A DNA stretch of 64,000 nucleotides. Source: Stenotrophomonas rhizophila. Its GTDB lineage: Bacteria; Pseudomonadota; Gammaproteobacteria; Xanthomonadales; Xanthomonadaceae. Under the pieces are notes generated by a model. The model made no database searches. It was given only the letters and a program-made list of their open reading frames with translations, and was not told where the DNA came from. A program made the position numbers and the translations under genes. Positions 45,144-57,744 of this stretch are shown one piece after another (positions within the stretch are counted from its first letter, which is position 1; each line of letters opens with the position of its first letter). The stretch is from contig NZ_JACWUO010000003.1 in assembly GCF_020857975.1 (NCBI RefSeq), forward strand, positions 1 to 64,000, written 5' to 3'.

Positions 45144-46097
45144 TCAGGCGGGCCAGAGCGCGCGGATGGCGGCAATACCCTGGGCACCGTGACGGCGGGC
45201 CTGTTCGATGTCGTTCGGATGCAGGCCACCGAGCGCGTACAGTGGCAGAGAAACCTGTTCGCGCAACGCTTCGAATGCTTCCCAGCCCAGCGGCGGGGCA
45301 TCGGGATGGCTGGCACTGGCCTGGACCGGGCCGAGCACCGCGAAATCGCAGCCCAGCCGCTGCGCCGCCTGCAACTGCGCCAGGTCGTGGCAGGAAGCGG
45401 CTACCAGTTGCCCGGCCGGCAGCGGGCGCGCCTGCAACTGCAGCAGCTGCTCGCTGCCCAGGTGCACGCCCACGCCGAGCCGGCGGGCCAGCTCGATATC
45501 GCGGTTGAGCAACCATTGCACGCGGCCGCGGTGGGCGCCGATGGCCTGCTCGGCCAGCGCCACCCGCGCCGGGCTGGACGGCGTGCGCAGCTGGACCCGG
45601 CTCACTCCGGCGGCCACGGCCTGGGCCAGGCGCTGGTGCCAGGCGTGGTGGGCCTGGGCGTGGTCGGCGTCCGGTTCGGGGGTGATCAGGTAACGGTCGG
45701 GCTGGCGCAGGGCGGCCACCACCGGCAGGTCGGCCGGCGGCATCGAGTAACGCGACAGCTTTTCCGGTGCCACCCAGGTGATCGCCTGGCCTTCGCGGCC
45801 GCGCGGGGAGCCTTTCCAGCTGCTGATCCGGCGCACTTCCAGGCGCAGCCGCTTGTCCGGGTAGATCTGCGGCACGTCCATGATCCACTCGCCGACCTCG
45901 GCCTCGATGCCCAGTTCCTCGCGCAGCTCGCGCACCAGCGCCTGTTCTGAACTTTCGCCGGGCTCGCGCTTGCCGCCGGGAAACTCCCACAGCCCCCCCA
46001 TGTCGCGGTCTTCGGTACGGCGGTTGAGCAGGATGCGGCCGCGGGCGTCGGTGATGACGCCGGCCACGACGTGGATCGATCGTTTTGGGGATGGCAT
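45144..46097 (-). CDS. Nudix hydrolase fused to a ThiE-like domain
   Basis: A 317-residue two-domain protein. The N terminus (about 1-130) is a MutT-type Nudix hydrolase with the motif GGKREPGESSEQALVRELRE continuing into ELG. The C-terminal part (about 140-317) resembles thiamine phosphate synthase: VQLRTPS, VGVHLGSEQLL, FAVLGPV and ALGGLHPNDI. The lysine expected after VQLR and the T-x-x-K signature are not present, so TMP synthase activity is doubtful. This fusion is common in gamma-proteobacteria near secA; the two genes are separated here by the low-GC insertion. It probably cleans the nucleotide pool. Confidence 0.88.
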   Translation of the reverse strand: MPSPKRSIHVVAGVITDARGRILLNRRTEDRDMGGLWEFPGGKREPGESSEQALVRELREELGIEAEVGEWIMDVPQIYPDKRLRLEVRRISSWKGSPRGREGQAITWVAPEKLSRYSMPPADLPVVAALRQPDRYLITPEPDADHAQAHHAWHQRLAQAVAAGVSRVQLRTPSSPARVALAEQAIGAHRGRVQWLLNRDIELARRLGVGVHLGSEQLLQLQARPLPAGQLVAASCHDLAQLQAAQRLGCDFAVLGPVQASASHPDAPPLGWEAFEALREQVSLPLYALGGLHPNDIEQARRHGAQGIAAIRALWPA

Positions 46098-46284
46098 GGA
46101 GAGAGCATGCCCAATCGCGACCGGGGCGCGCAATCCCGCCTTCTGTTCGACAGCAGTCAATGCAGCGAACTGGCGAACTGCCAGAACAAGCCGGACAAAT
46201 GATGCAGCGACAATTCACTCAAGCCCCAGAGCGTTCATTAAGCTTTCCCAAAATGTATCAGCATGAAGCTGTAGAGGCTTCTGA

Positions 46285-47124
46285 CTACAGGATGTCTGCG
46301 ACCGCGTTTCTAACGTAAGAACTATTGTCCCGCATCGCCAGCCCCACATACTTTTCGTCAAGCTGCACCAGTGCCTTGAGAGCAGCCGCCCTAGAGTAGC
46401 CAGAGGGCGCCGATCGCGCGATCTCCTCCACATACTCAACAGCATCCCCGCCAACCGCGCAAGCTGCCCTTACAAACAAAGGAAGCGGATTTACATTAAG
46501 CACCTTCTCAATTCGCGAGAACGATCCATCAAATTGATACTGACGTCGCTTTATTTCAAACGCCCCCACATCCTGCAACACGTTAAAGCTAACAGAAAGA
46601 CTCTCAGGCGGAGATTGGCTATGTATGTCTTTTCCACCCTCAAATAGCACAACCTTCCTCTCGCTCAACCGCCACCGCTCATGCCCAGATGTTTCAACCT
46701 CCTCACCCTTAACTCCAACTACTGATTCGTTATCGTATGAATACACCTCAGTTTCATACCCAGGACCGTGGTAGCCCAATGTAAAAAATGAGAAATCGTG
46801 ATCATGCGGCATTTCGTAGAGGAACATCTCCTCCCCCGGCAGGCCTCTAGGCGCATCCCACACGACCGCACGCAGCGTGTAGTACTTTGACTTCCTAAGT
46901 ACAAACACCTGTGATGAATAGGAATTTTCCACCGAAATCCCTGCCTTTAATTGAGCAACCAAGAAATCGACAAAGAAATCCCTGTCCTCATAAAGGCCAC
47001 GCAGCACCGACGCCGTCACATCAAGGTCTTTGGAAAATAATCCACTCCCTGCCGACTCAAAATACTCACAAGCCTCCGCGAAATTCACCTTTCTGGAACT
47101 TTCGATACTCCAATGAATGGTCAT
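46285..47124 (-). CDS. Unknown protein B: cupin-like plus HEAT-like repeats
   Basis: A 279-residue protein of unrecognised family in the lower-GC segment. The middle part has EMPHDHDFSFFTLGYHGPGY, with an HxH and a Gly-rich pattern like a cupin metal site. The last 60 residues (RAACAVGGDAVEYVEEIA onward, then KALVQLDEKYVGL) look like short helical HEAT-type repeats. It overlaps the upstream gene's stop by four bases. The base composition and codon use differ from neighbouring genes. Function is unknown; it is probably metal-dependent. Confidence 0.7.
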   Translation of the reverse strand: MTIHWSIESSRKVNFAEACEYFESAGSGLFSKDLDVTASVLRGLYEDRDFFVDFLVAQLKAGISVENSYSSQVFVLRKSKYYTLRAVVWDAPRGLPGEEMFLYEMPHDHDFSFFTLGYHGPGYETEVYSYDNESVVGVKGEEVETSGHERWRLSERKVVLFEGGKDIHSQSPPESLSVSFNVLQDVGAFEIKRRQYQFDGSFSRIEKVLNVNPLPLFVRAACAVGGDAVEYVEEIARSAPSGYSRAAALKALVQLDEKYVGLAMRDNSSYVRNAVADIL

Positions 47125-47936
47125 GGGATCCTCTCAGCCCGCTCTACATTACGCTCACATGCCCTTCTCACATGCGCATGGGGATCAATCTCTGCGCGCT
47201 CGGCCATGAGTTGCATCAATTCTGGATAGTTCAAATAGAACAGCGACTCTATCGCTTCCATTCGTACAAAATGAAAGGGGCTATGCCTTGCGAGCTGGCA
47301 AAGCAATGGGCTTTGCGAAACCGCATCAAAACTAGCAAGTGTGCGGCAAACAATTTGCGTCCTAGTAGCATCAATCGACGCGGAGCTTACAGCCAAGGCT
47401 CTCCCGGTATATCGATCAAAGGTCCAAATTAGCTTCTCTGACCTTCTACTGGACACTTGCACAGCAAACACGTCGCCCTCCGGCACGTTCAGCCATAGAC
47501 ACGACGCCCCCCGTGCCACATCAAGGATATGCCCAGCCCTGATAACACCGGATGCCTCCTCAGAAAGAACAGCGTCGCGTGAAAATTCCTCAATATTCAA
47601 CATGCCGCAGACCGCATATTTTACATATTCCACTCCCACACCCAACACAGGCATCATTAGTGATGCCACAGGTGAATTGCAAACTCTGCCAAGCGCTGAC
47701 TCATTTTGCTCAGTAGCGGTGATGCACCGAAAGTGCACAATTACAAATTCATCCTCGTAGACAACCGCACTATTTTCACCCCCTGCCCCACCCTTAACAG
47801 CAAGACCGTCGCCGCGGGCAAAATTCCTCATCCAACGCGATATACACCGCTTTAAACCGCCTGAATTGTAGAGCCCATAAAGCCAATCTTTGTAGTCATC
47901 AATATCATCACTTCTGATGTTCTCAATGCCTTCCAT
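47121..47936 (-). CDS. Unknown protein A: paralogue of protein B
   Basis: A 271-residue protein of unrecognised family, with the same overall layout as protein B, which follows on a four-base overlap. The central part aligns only weakly (for example HILDVARGASCLWLNVPEGD against KVVLFEGGKDIHSQSPPES) and the HxH is missing, but the C-terminal HEAT-like portion is recognisable. The start at 47936 has an AAAGGA site; the upstream GTG (47966) would lie inside the attenuator hairpin. It may be a non-catalytic partner of protein B. Confidence 0.7.
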   Translation of the reverse strand: MEGIENIRSDDIDDYKDWLYGLYNSGGLKRCISRWMRNFARGDGLAVKGGAGGENSAVVYEDEFVIVHFRCITATEQNESALGRVCNSPVASLMMPVLGVGVEYVKYAVCGMLNIEEFSRDAVLSEEASGVIRAGHILDVARGASCLWLNVPEGDVFAVQVSSRRSEKLIWTFDRYTGRALAVSSASIDATRTQIVCRTLASFDAVSQSPLLCQLARHSPFHFVRMEAIESLFYLNYPELMQLMAERAEIDPHAHVRRACERNVERAERIP

Positions 47937-47950
47937 TGAACGTCCTTTAA

Positions 47951-47977
47951 AAAGGGAGGGGCTCACACCCCTCCCTT
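47951..47977 (-). terminator. Attenuator hairpin ahead of the two unknown genes
   Basis: On the minus strand, AAGGGAGGGG / CCCCTCCCTT forms a strong stem, followed by TTTTTAAA, a rho-independent terminator pattern. It lies 11 bases after the small peptide ORF's stop and about 15 bases before the start of protein A. Confidence 0.85.
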
Positions 47978-47987
47978 GGCAACCGCA

Positions 47988-48107
47988 TCACGAATTTGCA
48001 TACACCCATATTGCGGCCACCAAGATAACTACAGGGGCCCCGGCCTGCATGTCGATACTCTGCGTGTACCCGACTTCCTCTTCCAGCCCAATGAATTCTG
48101 ATTGCAT
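47988..48107 (-). CDS. Small peptide ORF (39 residues), candidate precursor peptide
   Basis: MQSEFIGLEEEVGYTQSIDM, then QAGAPVVILVAAIWVYANS: an acidic first half and a hydrophobic second half, like a leader and core. A GGAG binding site lies nine bases ahead, and an in-frame GTG at 48131 would add eight residues. It is immediately followed by the attenuator hairpin and two unknown genes. An upstream frame (MIAHFDRWLRDDLCWKIGNM) would fuse to it if the five-G run carried one more G. Coding status is uncertain, since no homologue is recognised. Confidence 0.5.
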   Translation of the reverse strand: MQSEFIGLEEEVGYTQSIDMQAGAPVVILVAAIWVYANS

Positions 48108-48131
48108 ATCACCGATCTCCGAGCTAACCAC

Positions 48132-48626
48132 TCTGTGTGGCAACTCAAAATCCCCCTAACGTCCTGCCAGGTCAAATACATATTTCCAATTTTCCAACAA
48201 AGATCGTCACGCAACCACCTATCGAAATGCGCAATCAATAGTCACCATCAATTAAACACCGGCGCCAGTAGGTGCTGACTAAATTGTTTCCGCAAATAGT
48301 TCAGGTTGCCGCGAACTGTTCCAGTCGTAGCCATAACTTATATTTCAAAAGCCATCAATTCCCTACTTTGAGGAGGATAACCCCAGCCAAGTGGTGCTGC
48401 GTGCGCGCAAACACAGCATTACGCAAGGATGACCACCCTGCGATGACAAGCTGAATTAAGCTCCGAGCCAGCGCACTCGATTGCGGGCTTAGGCGCAGCG
48501 CCGTCGGGACGTGCACGAGAGACTCCAACGGGACCACGAATGTTCGACACCCGCTGAAGCTGCTCCCATGGAGCGCCGCAGTAGCTGCGCGCAGCCACCC
48601 TGCGCCGAAATCAATAGCTAAAAAGA
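48132..48626. other. Intergenic region between the small peptide and secA
   Basis: About 500 bases with no supported gene. Frames of 69 (48029-48238, TTG start) and 60 codons (48355-48537) exist on the minus strand but lack convincing features. It may hold the promoter of the low-GC cassette. Confidence 0.5.
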
Positions 48627-48651
48627 AACGCCCCGCGCGTGCGGGGCGTTG
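48627..48651 (-). terminator. Terminator after secA
   Basis: Read leftward, the stem AACGCCCCGC / GCGGGGCGTT is followed by TTCTTTTT. Confidence 0.85.
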
Positions 48652-48656
48652 GGGCG

Positions 48657-51389
<2,733 letters not shown>

Positions 51390-51459
51390 TGAAGGAACCG
51401 GTTGGAATGAGACGCCCCAACGGCGCGGCATCCCCTGGGGAGCCGTCGACCGCAAACGA

Positions 51460-51481
51460 AACAGGGCGCACTGCGCCCTGT
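51460..51481 (-). terminator. Terminator between the M23 peptidase and secA
   Basis: Stem ACAGGGCGCA / TGCGCCCTGT with a single-base loop centre, followed leftward by TTTCGTTT. It separates the two minus-strand genes. Confidence 0.7.
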
Positions 51482-51555
51482 CTATGGCAATACCCATTGT
51501 AGCTTGGGACGGGGGTCGGGGGTTTCAAGCACCCCCTACGGGCCGATTGGCGCGA

Positions 51556-52506
51556 TCAGCCGCGGGAAACGCGCCCGACCGGGGTATTGCCGCCGTCGCC
51601 GAGGAACTTGCGCGGATTGACCACCTGGCCCCGTTCCCAGACCTCGAAGTGCACGTGGGCACCGGTGGAACGGCCGGTGGAGCCGGCCTTGGCCACTTCC
51701 TGGCCGGCCCGGACCAGGTCGCCGGGTTTGACCACCAGGCGCGAGTTGTGCGCATAGCGGGTGACATAGCCATTGCCGTGGTCGACGTCGACCACGTTGC
51801 CGTAGCCGCCCTTCACGCCGGCGAAGCTGACCACGCCGTCGGCCACCGACATCACCGGGTCGCCGACCTTGGCGTGGAAATCCATGCCCTTGTGGGTGGC
51901 CGCACCGCGCCCGAACGGGTCGCTGCGGGTACCGAAGTTGGAGGTGATATAGGTGTTGCGGATCGGCATGCGGCCGGGCACCGCGTTCTGCTCGAGCTGG
52001 TGGTCGAACAGCAGCGACTCCATCACCGACAGCTGGCGGCCTGAAGCAGCGAAACGCTGCTCCAGCACCTGTAAGTCGGCATTGACCGCGCTGACCGGAA
52101 TGTCCTGGGTCGGGCCGGGCTCGCCTTCACCGAGGCCAGGGGTCTCGTTGAAGTCGAATTCGCCGTCCTCCAGCTTGCCCATCTGGGTCAGCCGTTCGCC
52201 GAGCGCGTTGAGACGGGTGGCCTGCGCCTGCAGCTCACCCATCCGGGCGGCGAGCGCATTGACCTGGGTCTGGGCGTCCTTGCGGGCCTGCGCCAGTTCG
52301 CGTTCCTGCTGCGCGACCTTGGCGTGGAGCCGGGAATCGTTGAACATGCTGCCGCCCAGGCCGGCACCGAAGCCGATCAGGCAACCTACCCCCAGCACAC
52401 TGCCCAGCAGGGCACGGGGTCTATCCTCGAAGTAGAAACGCAAACGCGCCAGCGGCGTCTTGGCCTGTCCTTCACGCGTTTTGATTACGATCTTTTTGAA
52501 TGCCAT
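51556..52506 (-). CDS. M23-family peptidoglycan peptidase with membrane anchor
   Basis: A 316-residue zinc metallopeptidase. A membrane helix (about 34-54) is followed by a coiled-coil segment (about 58-110) and a C-terminal LytM domain. The zinc ligands are in HKGMDFHAKVGD and GAHVHFEVW. It probably cleaves peptidoglycan peptides during envelope growth or activates amidases. Its ATG is only 12 bases from the divergent dciA ATG, so promoters must overlap coding sequence. Confidence 0.9.
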   Translation of the reverse strand: MAFKKIVIKTREGQAKTPLARLRFYFEDRPRALLGSVLGVGCLIGFGAGLGGSMFNDSRLHAKVAQQERELAQARKDAQTQVNALAARMGELQAQATRLNALGERLTQMGKLEDGEFDFNETPGLGEGEPGPTQDIPVSAVNADLQVLEQRFAASGRQLSVMESLLFDHQLEQNAVPGRMPIRNTYITSNFGTRSDPFGRGAATHKGMDFHAKVGDPVMSVADGVVSFAGVKGGYGNVVDVDHGNGYVTRYAHNSRLVVKPGDLVRAGQEVAKAGSTGRSTGAHVHFEVWERGQVVNPRKFLGDGGNTPVGRVSRG

Positions 52507-52518
52507 CAGTGAGTTTTC

Positions 52519-52959
52519 ATGTCTGAGCCGAAATCCAGTGCCCGTCCTGCTTCAGTGCCGAAACCGGCACTGGATGCAGTCATGGCGGACAAAACCGGGA
52601 ACCCGCTGCGGCGAGCCTTGTGGCTCGAAGCACTGGACCGGCAGTTGCGCCCCCATTTGCCGCCCATGCTGGCTTCCCGTTGCCGGTTGGCCAATGTGAA
52701 CGGCGAGCACCTCGTTTTTCTCGTCCAATCACCGGTCTGGCATGCCAAGGTGCGGCTTGCCGAAGCCCAGTTGATCGACGCGGCCCGGTCCATCGGGCTG
52801 AAGGTCACCAAGGTGACCGTCAAGACTGCGTCCTCCACGCCCCCGCGCTCCCCAGCGCACGACAACGGCAGTGGACCCCACGCAGTTTCAGCCGCCACGC
52901 ACAAAGGACTACGCGACGCTTTGGCTTGCCTGCAGGACGTGGAATCCAAGAAGTCCTGA
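52519..52959 (+). CDS. dciA: DnaB-helicase loader DciA (DUF721)
   Basis: A 146-residue protein. The central part (LWLEALDRQLRPHLPP, then LVFLVQSPVWHAKVRL) matches DUF721, whose members load the replicative helicase in bacteria lacking DnaC. N- and C-terminal tails are low-complexity. It is located beside secA and lpxC, its usual place. The start at 52519 is preceded by GTGAG and lies 12 bases from the divergent M23 start. Confidence 0.85.
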   Translation: MSEPKSSARPASVPKPALDAVMADKTGNPLRRALWLEALDRQLRPHLPPMLASRCRLANVNGEHLVFLVQSPVWHAKVRLAEAQLIDAARSIGLKVTKVTVKTASSTPPRSPAHDNGSGPHAVSAATHKGLRDALACLQDVESKKS

Positions 52960-53181
52960 GGGCAACGGGGCATCCCGCCCCTTCCCCACCGCGTCACGAC
53001 CAGGTGAACATTGCGGGGAGCCGGCCAGCATCGTAGCTGCGTAACGGCCGCCAGTCGTTAGTGTTTTATTAAAAATACGTTAAATATGGCGAGAAGCTGG
53101 ACCGGGTTCACAAATCCGTGACCCACGTCCGGACGCGGTTCACTGACGTCAACGCCCGACCGGACGCCGCCCCGGAAACGC

Positions 53182-53204
53182 CAACGGCGCCTGCGGCGCC
53201 GTTG
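53182..53204. repeat. Inverted repeat between dciA and lpxC
   Basis: CAACGGCGCC / GGCGCCGTTG with a TGC loop, with TTGTATTCCCTTTT to the right. It looks like a modest, possibly bidirectional terminator. The 53040-53100 stretch to its left is AT-rich and could hold a promoter for a small RNA, though nothing clear was found. Confidence 0.55.
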
Positions 53205-53242
53205 TATTCCCTTTTGAATCATGGACTTGAGCCCGATCCGGG

Positions 53243-54154
53243 TTACGCGTAGGCCGGCAGGCCGTAGACCACTGGCGGCGCCTCGGCCGTGGAGGCATAG
53301 CTCACCCATTCCCAGGCGCCGGCATCGGCCATCAGCGCACGCACCAGCTTGTTGTTGAGCGCATGGCCGGACTTGAAGCCTTCATAGGCACCCAGCACCT
53401 GGCCACCGGCCAGGTACAGGTCGCCGATCGCATCGAGGATCTTGTGGCGCACGAACTCGTCGGCGTAGCGCAGGCCGTCGTCGTTGAGCACGCGGAATTC
53501 GTCGAGCACGATGGCGTTGTCCATCGAACCGCCCAGGCCCAGGTTGCGCTCGCGCATGTACTCCAGGTCGCGCATGAAGCCGAAGGTGCGCGCGCGGGAG
53601 ATTTCCTTGGTGTAGGCGGCGGTGGAGAACTCGATTTCGGCGCGGGACTGCTTGGCCGGGATCATCGGGTGGTCGAACTGGATGGTGAAACCGAGCTTGT
53701 AGCCCTCATAGGGCTCGAAGCGGGCGACCTTGTCGCCGTCGGTGACTTCCACCGTCTTGAGAATGCGGATGAAACGCTTGGGGGCGTCCTGTTCGGCAAT
53801 GCCTGCCGACTGCAGCAGGAACACGAACGGACCGGAGGAACCGTCCATGATCGGCAGCTCGGCCGAGGACAGCTCCACGATGATGTTGTCCACACCCAGG
53901 CCGGCCAGGGCCGACATCAGGTGTTCGACGGTCTGGATCTTGGCCTCGTGGTAGGTCAGCCCGGTGCACAGGGTGACTTCGGTGACCAGGTCCGCACGCG
54001 CGGGCACTTCCACCACCGGCTCCAGGTCCACCCGCCGGAACACGATGCCATGGTTGACCGGGGCCGGGCGCAGGGTCATGTAGACCTTGTCGCCGCTGTG
54101 CAGGCCAACGCCGGTGGCGCGGATCGTGTTCTTGAGGGTGCGTTGCGGAATCAT
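53243..54154 (-). CDS. lpxC: UDP-3-O-acyl-N-acetylglucosamine deacetylase
   Basis: A 303-residue zinc amidase that catalyses the committed step of lipid A synthesis. The N terminus MIPQRTLKN, the ATGVGLHSG loop, the zinc ligand segment [19 protein letters not shown] and the catalytic GHALNN are all present. It sits at its usual place downstream of ftsZ on the same strand. Confidence 0.97.
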   Translation of the reverse strand: MIPQRTLKNTIRATGVGLHSGDKVYMTLRPAPVNHGIVFRRVDLEPVVEVPARADLVTEVTLCTGLTYHEAKIQTVEHLMSALAGLGVDNIIVELSSAELPIMDGSSGPFVFLLQSAGIAEQDAPKRFIRILKTVEVTDGDKVARFEPYEGYKLGFTIQFDHPMIPAKQSRAEIEFSTAAYTKEISRARTFGFMRDLEYMRERNLGLGGSMDNAIVLDEFRVLNDDGLRYADEFVRHKILDAIGDLYLAGGQVLGAYEGFKSGHALNNKLVRALMADAGAWEWVSYASTAEAPPVVYGLPAYA

Positions 54155-54255
54155 GGGGGGCAGGACCGGGAATGCGCGCGGTCAGCGCGACTGAGACAAA
54201 CAAGAATAACACGCAGTACCACTACCGCTTTCTGAACCGAAAGGCGGGCGGCAGA

Positions 54256-54281
54256 CTGCCGGGCCGATCCTGGCCCGGCAG
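54256..54281. repeat. Hairpin between ftsZ and lpxC
   Basis: CTGCCGGGCC / GGCCCGGCAG with a 6-base loop, no T-run. It may slow or stabilise the ftsZ transcript rather than end it. Confidence 0.5.
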
Positions 54282-54333
54282 CATGGGACATGGAGGCGCT
54301 CACCGGGGAGGACAAGACCCCGGCAGGCAATCC

Positions 54334-55566
<1,233 letters not shown>

Positions 55567-55780
55567 GTCCGTGTCCTCTGGTTGCCGTTTACGCCGGATG
55601 GGGGCTTCGGAGAGTCCTTCTCCTGTCCTCCCCACCGTCGTGCCGGCGAGTTGTTGTTGGTTTGCCTTGGCCGGATCGCTCCGGGTGTTGCCGGTGGTAG
55701 GTGCTGCAGTTGCGGGTGTTGCAGGTGCTGCGCGTTGCGGTGGTGCGCCGACCGGGGGGCCGGGGTGGTGCGGCCCGGGG

Positions 55781-57016
55781 CTAGAATTCGCCCCGGAACC
55801 AGGTTTTGAGTTTCTTGAACATGCTGCCGGCGCGCCCGGTGGGCAGCGACGGGCGGCGCGGGTGTTCGATCTGGCTGCCCATCAGCAGCAGGCCCACGCC
55901 GGTGGCGTGCACCGGGTTGCCGACCACTTCGCCCAGGCCGGTGACGTGCTGGGGAATGCCCACGCGTACCGGCATCTGCAGCATTTCCTCGGCCAGTTCG
56001 ACCACCCCTTCCATCTTCGAGGCGCCACCGGTGAGCACCATGCCGGCGCGTACCAGTTCCTCGAAACCGGAACGGCGCAGTTCGGCCTGCACCATTTCGA
56101 AGATTTCCTCGTAGCGGCCCTGCACCGCCTGGGCCAGGGCGTGGCGCGGCATCCGCCGCGGCGGGCGGTCGCCGACGCTGGGCACCTGGATGCTTTCCTC
56201 GGCGGTGGCCAGCTGGGCCAGCGCGCAGGCGTAGCGCACCTTGATCTGCTCGGCTTCCGGAGTCGGCGTGCGCAGCATGTGCGCGATGTCGTTGGTGACG
56301 TGGTCGCCGGCGATCGGCAGCGAGGCGGTATGGCAGATCGCACCCTGCACGAACACGGCCAGGTCGGTGGTGCCGGCGCCCATGTCGACCAGCACCACGC
56401 CCAGCTCGCGCTCGTCGGCGGTCAGCACCGCCACGCTGGAGGCCAGCGAGGACAGCACCAGGTCGTCCACCTGCAGGCCGCAGCGCTGCACGCACTTGCT
56501 GATGTTGGCCGCGGCCGACTGCGCGCACACCACCAGGTGCGCGTGCACCTCCAGGCGCACGCCGGTCATGCCGACCGGGTTGCGGATGCCTTCCTGCGAA
56601 TCGTCCAGCACATACTCGCGCGGGATCGCGTGCAGGATCTTCTGGTCGGCCGGAATGGCCACCGCCTTGGCCGCGTCCAGGACCCGGTCCAGGTCGCCCC
56701 AGGTCACCTCGCCGTCGCGGATCGGCACGATTCCCGGCGAGTTCTTGCACTGCACGTGGTTGCCGGAGATCGAGGCGTACACCGAACGGATCTCGCAGCC
56801 GGCCATCAGCTCGGCCTCTTCGACCGCACGCTGGATCGACTGCACGGTCGATTCGATATCCACCACCACGCCGCGCTTGAGACCGCGCGATTCGTGCGAG
56901 CCGATGCCGATGACCTCGATCGGATTGCCCGGCGAATACTCGCCGACCAGCGCCACCACCTTGGAAGTGCCGATGTCCAGTCCGACGATCAGTGATTTGT
57001 CACCCTTGCGATTCAT
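55781..57016 (-). CDS. ftsA: Cell division protein FtsA
   Basis: A 411-residue actin-like protein that anchors FtsZ to the membrane. [25 protein letters not shown], and the C-terminal amphipathic anchor [13 protein letters not shown] are clear. It overlaps ftsQ by four bases, and ftsZ follows 214 bases later on the same strand. Confidence 0.97.
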   Translation of the reverse strand: MNRKGDKSLIVGLDIGTSKVVALVGEYSPGNPIEVIGIGSHESRGLKRGVVVDIESTVQSIQRAVEEAELMAGCEIRSVYASISGNHVQCKNSPGIVPIRDGEVTWGDLDRVLDAAKAVAIPADQKILHAIPREYVLDDSQEGIRNPVGMTGVRLEVHAHLVVCAQSAAANISKCVQRCGLQVDDLVLSSLASSVAVLTADERELGVVLVDMGAGTTDLAVFVQGAICHTASLPIAGDHVTNDIAHMLRTPTPEAEQIKVRYACALAQLATAEESIQVPSVGDRPPRRMPRHALAQAVQGRYEEIFEMVQAELRRSGFEELVRAGMVLTGGASKMEGVVELAEEMLQMPVRVGIPQHVTGLGEVVGNPVHATGVGLLLMGSQIEHPRRPSLPTGRAGSMFKKLKTWFRGEF

Positions 57017-57744
57017 GTCCTGTCCTGCGCCGGCTTGGGCGTAGTTGCGGCCGGGGTACCCCAGCTCAGCGTGAAACCATTGGTATATCGGAGGTCGGCG
57101 CGTTCGATCGGCGCCTGTTGGTTGGCCAGCTGCGGCAGCACGCGCACGAAGCGCTGCAGGCGCGAGCGCGCGTCGTCGCGGCCCACCACCACTTCGGTGC
57201 CGTTGCTGAGCAGCAACGACCAGCTGCCGCGCGCGTCCATGCTGACCCGCTTGACGTCCACCCCGGCCGGGGCGAACAGCGCGCGGGCATCGTTGTACAG
57301 CGCCACCACTTCTGCGGTCTGGGAATCGGGGCCGTCCAGGTCGGGCAGCGCCAGGTCCTGCAGTTTCTTCGGGGTGGCAAACAGCTTGCCCTGCTCGGAC
57401 AGCAGGCGGTCGTTGCCCCAGCGTGCGAACGGCTTGTGCTCGACCAGGCGGATCTCCAGCACGTCCGGCCACTGCTTGCGCACCTGGGCGCTTTCCACCC
57501 ACGGCAGTTTTTCGATCGCGTCCTGCGCATCCTGCAGCTTGACCGCGAAGAAGCCGGCCTTGGCATACGGCAACACCACCTGCTGCAGCTGTTCGGCCGG
57601 CACCCGCTTGAACTCGGCATGCACGCGCAGCTTGGCCAGCGGCCAGCGTTCGGCACCGACCCAGCCGTTGAGCACCGCCACCACGGGCAGCGCCACCAGC
57701 GACAGGGCCAGCAACCAGACGAAGATGCGCAGCACCGCGTTCAT
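57013..57744 (-). CDS. ftsQ: Cell division protein FtsQ
   Basis: A 243-residue bitopic protein with an N-terminal membrane segment (about 5-25), a POTRA-type domain and the FtsQ segment [22 protein letters not shown]. It links early and late division proteins in the periplasm. Overlaps ddlB upstream and ftsA downstream by four bases each. Confidence 0.93.
   Translation of the reverse strand: MNAVLRIFVWLLALSLVALPVVAVLNGWVGAERWPLAKLRVHAEFKRVPAEQLQQVVLPYAKAGFFAVKLQDAQDAIEKLPWVESAQVRKQWPDVLEIRLVEHKPFARWGNDRLLSEQGKLFATPKKLQDLALPDLDGPDSQTAEVVALYNDARALFAPAGVDVKRVSMDARGSWSLLLSNGTEVVVGRDDARSRLQRFVRVLPQLANQQAPIERADLRYTNGFTLSWGTPAATTPKPAQDRT

Noticed and set aside
47955-47966. GTG start for protein A inside the attenuator
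   Set aside because: It would place the start within the hairpin; the ATG at 47936 has a better binding site.
48355-48537. 60-codon minus-strand frame after secA
   Set aside because: No binding site, no recognisable features, and no clear relation to the neighbouring cassette.
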